In this document: positions 34,293 to 45,009 of the stretch, piece after piece
Layout: each line of letters starts with the position of its first letter
Numbering within the stretch: the stretch's first letter is position 1
Source of the DNA: Hedera helix
Lineage: Eukaryota; Streptophyta; Magnoliopsida; Apiales; Araliaceae
Length of the DNA stretch: 64,000 nt
NCBI GenBank assembly: GCA_947179155.2
Contig: OX359282.1
Span: 32,914,221 to 32,978,220 of the forward strand
Direction of reading: 5' to 3'
The notes under the pieces: model-generated
What the model saw: the letters and a program-made list of their open reading frames with translations, nothing else
Databases searched by the model: none
What the model was told of the DNA's origin: nothing
Made by a program: the position numbers and the translations under genes

Positions 34293-36084
34293 ATTTAAAA
34301 TTAAAAAAAAACTATAATCATTGTATATGTAAAATAAATAAAAAATTAAATATAAATTTATTTTAAAAATAAAGTCGTACTTTGCCCAGACGACTTATCT
34401 AGTGTAGGATTGTTCCCCAAAGGCATGGCATGTAGGTCAAGCTTTTAGGCTTGCCAATTATTGGTATCCGACTTGATTCACCCGAACCATTTTTGAGTAA
34501 CCATGTTAATTTTTTAAAAAAATTTATTATGTATGACGATAAATTTGAATCGAATTATAATTAAAAAAATATATTAATATATAAAATTAAAAAAAAGTTT
34601 AAAAAAAAATTCACATATTACATATTCTTCTAAAAAAATTACTATTATTCTTTTTCACTTACCCGTCAATCAAAAAAACGACATAAATATTTGTAATATA
34701 TATTCTTTCTTTTTTCTAAAACTACATGGTCAATAATATGGATATGCTTTTCACTAATTTTTCCAGTTCAACAAAATTTTATATTATTGAATATAAATTT
34801 TGTACCACGAACAATATTTTTCTGGTGTGAAAAGAATATTAATTAAGAAATAGAAGTAAATATTTTTTACGTTTCAAAATATAATATTAATATCGACATT
34901 TTGAAGTCTATTTAAGATAATTTATGAAAAAGTAAAAAATTTAGCTATAATATATAAATTGATCGTACTGAAATTTTATAAATTTTAATATATATGAGAT
35001 CAAATTAAAAATTTATATTTTTTTCAATTAAATCTAAATATGTATCACTCTTACCTCCTTTATATATGTGTTTTTCTATAATTTTTTTAAATTAAATAAT
35101 AATATAATTTACATTATTTTTTGAAATAATTAAGGAATCAACTATTTATGAACAATTTGTGATTAAAAAAAGTTTATTAAGAGTCAATGTATGTATGTAT
35201 GTATGTATGTGTGTGTATATATATATATATAATGTTACTAGTGATTATATATCATTATAATTAAATATATATTTTATATATACAATTCCAAAATACAAAA
35301 TTATTTTTAAAAATTAGTCCGAGAACACTGTTCACTGATATCCGCTATATTATAGAATAAAAATTATGCCATTTAACTTGACAGTGAAACATAAATAATG
35401 AAAATAAAGGGCAATTATTTAACATGAATACAGTTAGGAGGTTAACTACAAAAATTAGAAATAATTTTTTAAAATGGCCGACTTTGAAAAGTATTGTTAT
35501 CATTTAGACAGGGCAGTAGTAGTCTGTAATACTATGCTTTATTCCGCTGTCTTTTACAGATGCATCTGTACAATTGTTACACGGCAATTCAACACACTCA
35601 CACATATATTCGTAACGAATTGTACTCTTTTGCCCTCTTGCGCAGTTGTACAAAAATAATAATAATAATAATAAATTATATATATTCAATCATTTGTAAT
35701 GTTAGAACACAACAGCTCAATTAAATTTAATTTTTTTTTTAGATTAATTCAGACAATTGTTAATACAAAAGAGTAGCTATTTGTCATTTTCATCTTGAAA
35801 ATTACGTAGGAAGTTGGAATAAAAAATCATAAAATAACATCTAATGTTATAAAATTAAATTATTATATGGAAGAAATATCACAAAAGAGCTTGAAGAATG
35901 GATCTTGCACCCTACAAATAATTTATTAATATATAGTTTAGGCAAACAAGGAGATATATATAACTGAAGGGCCGGCCGGCTGTACGGTGGCTTGTGATTT
36001 ATAAATGTCATGGCCCACGTTCCTAGAGGATGCATTCAAACTTCAAAGTCTACGTCAACGGGACTTTTGGGTATATAAAAATAA

Positions 36085-36307
36085 TTTTCTTAACATGTGT
36101 CCTAAGGGTACACGTTAAGCGTAGAAAATAATGTATAATATTATTTGTTTATGTAGACACACTGAATTCAATGTATATAAAAATAATATATTAGTAGACC
36201 CTATGTATTGAATTCAGTGCAATTATATAAAAAAATAATTTTTAACAGGTCTCATCTCTTATTTTTTGTGTTTAGCATATACCCTTAGGACACATATTAA
36301 ACGGACC
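36085..36307. mobile_element. MITE with CCTAAGGG inverted repeats, copy 1
   Basis: The left arm TAACATGTGTCCTAAGGGTA pairs with the right arm, which read inward is TAATATGTGTCCTAAGGGTA. The interior carries TGAATTCAATGTATATAAAAATAATAT and its inverse. About 220 bp, no coding capacity. Confidence 0.75.
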
Positions 36308-36731
36308 TATATAAAAATGGGACAGAATGGGAGTGTCAAATATACTTGTTCGTGAAGATAAATTTAGGTCAAATATATTTGGTCACCAATATGACATAAT
36401 ATATTAGATATATAAGATTAACATTTTTTAAAATTGTAAGTCTTATAATAATAACTTTTAGTTTATTATAAAAGTTGAATGCAATGAAGCGATAAGACAA
36501 AGTGTTGATTGCACAAGGATGACACGTGAAGTGCTAATTGACAATATCATGAGAGGGATGAAATTAGAATCGAAGCTAAAATAGAAATTAAAATGAATCG
36601 AAGCCGAAACTAAAGACATGATCAAAATTTGAAACTGCAAATGAATTGAAAATAAAAACTAAAACTAAGCAGTAAGCACAATGGAAAGGAAAGTATAATA
36701 TTCTGTTTACGTTTATATATTATTGACGGCA

Positions 36732-36787
<56 letters not shown>

Positions 36788-39246
36788 CTCTGATACTATA
36801 TTAGAGATAAAAATAAATATATTAAAAAAAATTCATTATTCTTATTTACAAAGGGAACCAAATCCTTATAAAGACTATTAAGTATGTGGAGATTAAATAT
36901 ATTTTTCACCGAGATAAACTTAAAGGCCAAATATATTTAATAATGACATAATATATTAGATATATAATATTAACAAGGAGAACGTGGCCGCTCTATGAAA
37001 GTGACTCGTGGATGTGTTATATAGACACGGCTGGAATTGGAACCATTGAATTTGAGCCTGTTGACATACTTGGAAGTTGGAACCATTTAACTTGAGCTAA
37101 TGGGAGAGGTTCGGCAGATTAAAAGTTTTAAACTATTTTCAAATTTAAATTATCTTCTCTTTGAAGTTGATAACTATTTGAACGAGATACTTTTTTCACA
37201 ATGGTGTAACAAAATATTATTTTAATTTTTTTACAAAATTTTATTTGCAAAAATTAAATTTAAAAACATTTTATCTCACCATACTGCTTCGCGGATCAGT
37301 GTCACTGATATTGCTTATGTTTATATGTATAAAATTTTAAAGATATATTCTTATCAATATTTATTATAGTTTGATGCTGATGACGTGATAATTAAATTGT
37401 GGTGATAAATTTAAGAATATTAGGTGAAAAGGGAGATTAACTAGACTCTAGCAGGTATCTAACTAGTGTAGTTTATAGGATTAATACGTCAATCTTAAAT
37501 TTTTTTTAAATAAATTTAATTATACAGATATATAGAACATACAAAAATATTTGAACATTTGAATTTTTATATAATTTAGTGATGTTATATTATTTTATAT
37601 TATTATTTAATGATATGAGATTCTTTTCTTAAAACAATAATAATACAAATAAATCAAATGAAACTATTCTTTTAGAAAGGAGGGAGTAACATAAGCCTCA
37701 ATATTAATACTTTCTTCATTTTATAATATAAGATCATTATTTATTTTTTAAAATTAACTTAAATTAACATAAATTCATTTAATTTTAATCAATACAATGA
37801 TCTAAAAAGTATTATTTTTTACAAGTTTTATTATTTCATAATTTTTAATGAGTTGTCTTAATTTTGAGTTTAAAAATATTTAAAATTAACTTTCAACTGT
37901 CAATAATAATCTTATAATTTAGAATAAAAAAAATATTATTTTAAATTTTTAATAACTATATCTAGTTTTAACCTTACCCCACAATCTTTTCAACTCTTTA
38001 TTTTCTTCTTAATGTTATTTTATAAAGATTCTTGCAAAGAATAACAAAGCAACAAGCGTAGGAAATAGTAAAGACCTTGTGTTTCATGTGGGTAATAACT
38101 GTAGTTACTTATTAAATCCCAATTGGAGGGTCAAAGGAGGATAAAAAGTCCCCGAAGATCTTTATTCATTCCTTGTGATTACAGTACATTACATAAATTA
38201 GTGCCCTCTGGTTAACCTGGACAAATATATTCGAATAGAACTTAGTTTAAAAGATCTCCATCAAAATGACATTTTTGGTGCCTCATTTCTCTCCTCTGTT
38301 GGGGCGTGGGTGAAAACAAGGAGAAACGTAGAAAGTTGGGCACTTGTATTAAACTACTGTCAGTTTAAGACTATTTTCGTTTCAAGACAATTTTATTTAT
38401 TTTTTTTATAAATAATTTTAAGTTAAATATCTATTTATCTTAAATAATTTATTTTTTATAATAATTTAACTATAATATCCTTAATATTAACCGTCGTATT
38501 TCTATTCTCTATGTATATTTATAAAATTTTAGCTATTATTATTTGTAATGACTATTTTGAAAAAATTATTATAACTTCACAAACTTAAATTAAGTCTCAT
38601 TCCACTACCCAAGAGTACCATAATGCTGTAATGAATAATCTTTATTTTGTGAAAAAAATAATCACATATGTTTGTTAATTTCAAGGGAATTGAATAATTG
38701 GGAGTAGGGATATTTTCTAATCCCAGAATGTTTAATACAAATAGTATTTAATAATTGTATCAGGTAGTTTTCTTTTGGGATGTTATTTCGATTTTACATT
38801 GTTTCAAATAAAATTTTGATGTCGAACAAAAAAATAAAATTCATTAAAAGATAGTATAACCCAGTTCACTAATAACATTTGCACACAAACACAGTTCTAA
38901 TTAAGTCCTATATTTCGATGTATGAAGTCCCACTTTCCATGTGATCAGTTTCCATTGCCTAGTTGATTTTTCATTTTGATGTTAATATATATTTGTTTAT
39001 ATTCAAGTGTTGATATTTACTAAAAATAAAAATTAATTGATGTTCAATCAACCAAATAAAATATATAAAATTAGATATAATATCAATGTATTTTTATATC
39101 GTATACCATAAGATAGTCATAAAAGATGTTTAATCAATTGATATTAATACTTTGTTATATTGTATGCCAATATTAAATAATAGATTTGTACACATATATG
39201 TACGTGTGTGTATACACACATATATATTTAGTGATATATATGGCAT

Positions 39247-39759
39247 GATCCATAACAAGTATTTGCTATGGATCAAAAAATGGATAAACACTATCTATAC
39301 TATACAAAATATGAAGCAACGACCAAAATTAGAAGCTGAAAATAGACGTCTGCTACCAACGGTAGTGAATGTTTATTTTTATTTTTAAACGCCTGCTACT
39401 AATAGTAGTGGACGTCTATTACTAGTTAATAAATTCTAAATTCTAGTTAATAAACCCTAAATCCTTATTAATAAGCCTAAACTTTGATTAATAAGCTTAA
39501 ACTCTACATATTAGATTAGGAGCAAATAAAAAAGATTGAGAAATAGAATCATCTGATTTGATTCGTTCTCAATAACTATATGCTCATATTTAGAGTTTGT
39601 CTTTTTGATCAACGTATATTTAAAAATAAAATTAAACGTCCGCTTTTAATACTGACTGACGTCGATTTTCAGTTTTTAGTCCTAACCGTTCGTTCGTGTT
39701 TTTAATGATATATATGGTGTATGTCAGCTTTACTCTATAACAACTACTTATTACGGATC
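39247..39759. mobile_element. Fold-back MITE, copy 3
   Basis: GATCCATAACAAGTATTTGC at the left pairs with GCAAATACTT-like CAACTACTTATTACGGATC at the right. It contains GCTACTAATAGTAGTGGACGTC and TAGTTAATAAACCCTAAATCC repeats as in copies 1 and 2. Confidence 0.7.
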
Positions 39760-40510
39760 ATTCTTATATATAAATATTACTATTGTAGATATATATATTA
39801 ATATGTACAAGTATGCATATATACGTATTTCGCTTTGGATGAATACAAATATTGATAATATTCGTTTGAACACATATACGAATAATATCTGTTTTGACAT
39901 AAATACAAATATAAATTTTTAGAGTGAATATCAAATATTTTGAACTCTATTTACAACCCTAACAACCAAAAGTCGGCACCTCACATGGGCACACATTAAT
40001 TGAGTCCTAGTATACCTATTTAAACCTTACCTAACTCAAAAACCCAAATAATTAGGTTTTATATTTTTGTGTATATTAATTTTTCTACCTTTTACTCTCC
40101 CTATTTTTGAAAAATTAATTTAATTTGATTTTTAATCAAATTAATTAATTTGAGAATTAAAAATTAAACATACATATGTATTCCAGCAATTCTTCATAAT
40201 TCAGAGCACAAGTTAAACTCCTCCGGTGAGGAATCAGTTTGGTTCAGAATTTAGTGAGTAAAAATATAAAAGAATTTAAAAACATTTTAAGGTGCTATAC
40301 TTGTGAGTGAAAGGGAATGTCTTGGGAGACAAGAGAACGAGGACCGGTCTGACGATTGGTTTAATATATATATTTTTTAAATGATTTTTAAAAAATAAGC
40401 CTGATTTTTTAAAATTAATTTTTTTTTATAGAATATAGTGATTTAAGTGTAATTTGAATGTATATAAATAAATAGTGATATATAATTCATAAACACTATT
40501 TATTTATGGA

Positions 40511-40722
40511 TTTTCTTAAAATGTGCCTTAAGGGTACATTCTAAGCGTTGAAAACAATGCATAATAATATTTATTTATGTATTTGCATTGAATTCAATAC
40601 ATAAAAAAATAATATACTATTGGATCCCATGTATTGAATTCCATGCAAATATATAAACAAATAAAATTTATCCTTGTTTTTTGAGCTTAACATGTGCCCT
40701 AAGGACAAATGCTAAGAGGACC
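40511..40722. mobile_element. MITE with CCTAAGGG inverted repeats, copy 2
   Basis: Same layout as 36085-36307: AATGTGCCTTAAGGGTACAT at the left, ACATGTGCCCTAAGGACAAA at the right, and the shared interior GCATTGAATTCAATACAT. Two copies 4.4 kb apart lie in the same orientation. Confidence 0.75.
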
Positions 40723-41048
40723 TTTTATTTATATACATCTAAATTATATCTAAATTATTATATTTTATAAAAAAATTAATTATAAAAAAAACTTATAAAA
40801 AAAATACAATCCATCGCTGGACCGGTGCCCCTAAAAAAGTCCGTGAATGAAAAGGAACGGAATTGAAAATTGATTTTTTGGTGTATGATAAGAGAAACGA
40901 CACGTAAAACTATAAAATAATATCTTTCACCCATTTCTAGGATTATTAACTAATAAAAAGGAAGTATTAAAAAAAGGCATTAATTAGCTGGAAAAAGTCC
41001 ACACTCGGTTCCCAAAAGTAAGTTTTTCTTAGTAACATGAAAAGAAAT

Positions 41049-41326
41049 ACTCACTCCGTCTCGAGATAAAAATTATTATTATTATTTTAAATAATTTTAA
41101 GTTAAATATTTATTTTTTATAATAATTTATTTATAATATTTATAATATTAATTTTCCTATTTATATTTTTTATATATATTTATGGAATATTATTAATAAT
41201 GTACAAAAACTTATATAATTAAATAAAAATTTAAATATAAACAATTTTATAATTTTGTCATTTTATTACATTTCTTAATACGTATAAAAAGTCAACCATG
41301 ATTTTTATCCTGGGACGGATGGAGTA
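41049..41326. mobile_element. Stowaway MITE
   Basis: The left end is TA then CTCACTCCGTCTCGAGATAAA; the right end read inward is TACTCCATCCGTCCCAGGATA. The CTCC.TCCGTC.C inverted repeats and flanking TA dinucleotides fit Stowaway (Tc1/mariner-related) MITEs. The 278-bp length is typical. Confidence 0.75.
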
Positions 41327-41589
41327 ATTAAATTCTAATGAGAGAAAGAAAAAAGAAAGAAGAAAATTTAAGAACAAAAATAATTTTATTTTGTTTGTGA
41401 GCTTTTAAAGATTTGAAATTAAGAAAATTTATTAAACACTTAGTTTACAAATTAAAATATCAAAACTGCCCTTATAATAATTTTTAAAATATAATAATAA
41501 TATATTATATTAAGTAATTTTTTTTTTCTCCGCAAACTCACAAACACATTGTTGATTTCCTTCGGGTAAAAAATGCATTTGACTATTAC

Positions 41590-42030
41590 TTTAATTTTCA
41601 CAAGAATAAAATGTGAGAAACTTTCGTGCATGCTGCACCGAAATTCAAACCAAATGAAGAAATTTGACACGTCTGATGTATGAATGATCGAGCCCATGAC
41701 GTCATCTCATCAAATATTTGACGATTAAGAGGAGCCATTTCACATAATAATTATTCATTCGTCTTGAAATACCATCACGTAATACTTTAAATTAATTACA
41801 TATTTTTATTTTAATAAATTTAAAATTATAAATTATAAAATATTATTAAAATAAAAAAAAATAATTAATCTAAAATATTACGTAACCATACCCGAGATCA
41901 ATGAATAATTTTTTCATTTCTCACGGGATTCATGCATGTCGAAGGAGGGTCGTATCCGACGAACTTTTTTGAAAATATAGATGGTGCGTACACTGCTTAC
42001 GGGTGGGTATACTTGCTTTTAGAAAAAAGG
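41590..42030. repeat. Last clear match of block B to the PHT1 3' flank
   Basis: TTTTCACAAGAATAAAATGTGAGAAAC, TTCAAACCAAATGAAGAAAT and GATCGAGCCCATGACGTCATCT at 41590-41710 match 21195-21320, and ACTGCTTACGGGTGGGTATACTTG at 41990-42020 matches 21375-21400. In the first block the next feature would be the PHT1 gene; here no PHT1 coding sequence follows. Confidence 0.7.
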
Positions 42031-43300
42031 ATTATATGGAAACTACTCAAAAGTCTTCCAGAGAGAACGAGAACACCTCAAATTTCTCTAGTAAGTATAG
42101 TACGAAAGTCTCAAATTTGGACATCATGGAAATTAATACACCTTTCCACCTTAAAAATAAAATAATTAAAAGTAGAATAATAAACACTTAAAAAACTTGC
42201 TTTTTATAAAAAAAATTGAGCTAAACATATACTTCTTCTGTCCTATAATAAACGTTTTAATTTGATTTTAATGATCAAACTGATCATTTTTAAAATAAAT
42301 AATTAAAAATATTTATATAGAATTTTTAAATTCCGAAACTTTATATTAATAGTACATTTTTCATAATTTATTATAATCATAATATCTCAATGTATATTTT
42401 AAATATTTTTAAAGATTTATTAATTTTAAAAATAATTAATTTAATTATAAAAATTAAATTAAAATATTTATTATGAGGCAGAAGGAGTATATATTTGCAT
42501 GCAAACTTAAATAAATGAGTACTATTTTTTCTTAATTAAGAAAGACTTTATTTATTTTTATAATATTACTCTTTTGGTTGACATGATTACTTGAAAAGAA
42601 CGTGACACACATGGACATAATATAACCATATTGATGTAATTGCTAATTTTAAATATTAAAATAATTAAAAAAAAATTATATATATTTCGAGCTTGAAAAG
42701 AGCTATTGAAACGATGAGGGTTATATCTTTCAACAAATATCATAATTATATTTATTTTTTAAATAAAATTAGTTGCTAAAAATAATTCCAAAAATATTTA
42801 TAATCTGATCTCAAATACAATATGAAAAAGGTTATTTAATAATATTTATGCTATAGGATTAAGGGCAGTGTGTGTTCTCTGTCAACCTAAATATTACTTA
42901 ATTAATAATTATCAGTCTTCTAATACGAACGAGGATATTAGTAGCAAATTATGGTTCCATCTTTATCAAACGCTTCCATATAATCTTTTTTTCTCTCAAG
43001 TTTCAAAATTTTTATAATTATATAACCAATTACATTTACAGCCACGAGTTATTTGTCCTTTCTTAAGTAGTCTAACATTGGGCCGCTGGTCTAAAATTTC
43101 AGCGGGTTCAAGTCTTTCAAGAATCCACTAGATAAGCCCTAATCTAGAAGCCGCCCACAAATTAAGACAATCACCAATTACCTCTTTAAAGAGATATTAT
43201 TTCATACTCTTAAAACAAAAGAATAATATATTTTTGGGGTCCGTCTGTGATGTAACTCACAAATATATAAAAAAAAAAGAGCATACTATTTACTTGTGTC
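42031..43300. other. No gene seen; position where a second PHT1 gene would be expected
   Basis: Only AT-rich sequence and a Stowaway-like MITE (42229-42489) occupy this stretch. At 43265-43320, AGAGCATACTATT...GTATGGAATAATTTTT matches 26727-26780, the end of the first block. The interval is shorter than a PHT1 coding region and no transporter motif was seen in any frame. Confidence 0.55.
42229..42489. mobile_element. Stowaway-like MITE
   Basis: The left end TACTTCTTCTGTCCTATAAT and the right end, read inward TACTCCTTCTGCCTCATAAT, are near-matching inverted repeats continuing into AAAC/TGTTTTAATTT. TA lies at both borders. Confidence 0.75.
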
Positions 43301-44320
43301 AGAGGTATGGAATAATTTTTCGTCTCTAAGACACTAAGTTTCAAACTTTCAATGTCCCTACTAGCTAGACTTATTAGCTCAATTCCTTGATTTTATGAAT
43401 ATAGATTTTGGCTATAATAGAAAAGGTCAACATTTGGTGTCTTGAATCGTTTCTGTAAATGATTTTCAAGACTTCTGTTAGAGATTATGTTGTCCTCTCA
43501 ATTTGAATGGAACAATTTATATTTTTGTAGGTATTTTGATAGTGTAGACATCTCATTCTTTATAAACTCATTTAAAACGGTAAAGAGAGAATCCACCACT
43601 TTATCTTGGTTAATTACAAATTTTCATGGAATGACATAATTCATTGTTTTACAAATCATTTTCTACAGAAATTGACTTCATAAAATGCTAGGACGAGATT
43701 TTTCGGACGACCAAATTTATATACACAATATTCTAACACAAAATCGAACATTATATCTATCTTAACTATTAAAAAGTGGGGCATTACACGAATTTTAATA
43801 CCATACTCCACTTTTTAATGATTTAGATAGATGTAGTGTTTGAATATTGTGTATTTATATTTATTCTTTTTGAGCTCATAATCGAAACCTAGATCTAGGC
43901 TCTAGTTGAACTAATTGGTATTAGGATAGACAAAAAACTACTAGGTTAATTAAACTAGACTGTACGGAAACTACACACAAATACAAATACATATATAAAT
44001 AAAGAAAAATAAAATTAAGGGTCAAATTAAAATGGACTTGGTAATTAGTAACTGTACTAGTGTATTAGCAAGAAGAAGTATACTACTCATACTTTTTGGT
44101 CTTGTCACATTGGATTTTAATAATTTTCTCATTTTTTGACGATTAAAAAAAAATGATCCTATATATGAGTACCGTAATTTGGGGCATGCTATTTTATTCA
44201 CAAGGTGAAACATATATATAGATGAAGGAAATTAAAATAGCTGTTCATAAATGAAAATATCAGATAAAAATATTAAAAAAAAATAAACTTAAAATATATC
44301 GAAAATGGGATACTTTCAGC
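43300..44320. other. No gene seen apart from the hairpin MITE
   Basis: Ordinary AT-rich intergenic sequence. The frame at 44022-44213 has no recognisable domain. Confidence 0.5.
43716..43859. mobile_element. Tiny long-hairpin MITE
   Basis: Nearly the whole 144 bp is one inverted repeat: TTATATACACAATATTC and ATCTATCTTAACTATTAAAAAGTGG on the left pair with CCACTTTTTAATGATTTAGATAGAT and GAATATTGTGTATTTATA on the right. The loop is about 20 bases. A transcript would form a long stem. Confidence 0.8.
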
Positions 44321-44324
44321 TAGA

Positions 44325-44671
44325 GTCCAAAACTTTGACGAAGTACTTAATGATGAAAGGTTTCGACTGAACTTGGACTTACTTGAAGAGAGTTACGACT
44401 TAGCAGTCCTTCGACTTGCAATGTATCAACAACGAACGACTCGACATTTCAACAAAAATGTCAAGAACATAACCTTCCAAGCAAAAGATCTAGTCTTTTG
44501 GCAAGCTGAAGTATCCACCCTCAAGACATAGAAAAATTAATGCCCACTTGGGAAGGTCCATATATGATTACTAAGGTGTTGAAGCCTGGTACTTTTAAGC
44601 TTCAAACTATGAAAAGAAAGCTTATTCCTAATACATGGCATACTATTCAATTTCAGCTATATTATCAGTAA
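44325..44671 (+). pseudogene. Ty3/gypsy integrase C-terminal fragment (Tat-like)
   Basis: The translation reads LNLDLLEESYDLAVLRLAMY then QQRTTRHFNKNV, FQAKDLVFWQAE, a stop and one-base frameshift near 44527, then WEGPYMITKVLKPGTFKLQ and a natural stop at about 44671. The DLV.R pattern and the WEGPY motif are the end of the integrase of Tat-lineage gypsy elements. Everything upstream (RT, RNase H, integrase core) is missing. On its downstream side lies a long non-coding tail and an antisense coding region, as in Tat-lineage elements such as Grande. Confidence 0.75.
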
Positions 44672-45009
44672 TCAAATTTTAAGTTATTTATAGTTAGATT
44701 TTTTTGAGGTTATTTTTCAATCGATATACGTTATCTTTTTAATATGTAATAAAGTAATGGTTCTGTCTCAATATTATTATCTTCTTCTTTCTGTTTCGAT
44801 CTGATGTATCATTTACTCTATTCTTCGGTATTACCTTCGCATCTATCAAGTAAGACTAGGGGGCAGAAAAACTTAAGTGCTAACATGCTATCAAACACTA
44901 CAATAATAACATAATCATATAAAAGGATAAACATCATCATCCTAATCAGAGGAAGAGATTGTAAAATTACATGAAATTATTACAACAAAAATTACATAAA
45001 AATTGACTA

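Larger units (their letters stand above)
34300..41040. other. No gene seen; body of duplicated block B with MITEs and microsatellites
   Basis: Segments at 34410-34455, 35783-35840, 35990-36085, 36985-37170, 38130-38205 and 39983-40045 repeat, in order, the downstream flank of PHT1 (see 19310-22480). Between them lie younger insertions and AT-rich filler. Microsatellites: (TATG)n(TA)n at 35190-35232 and (TG)n(TA)n at 36737-36786. The short frames in this stretch show no domain. Confidence 0.65.
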
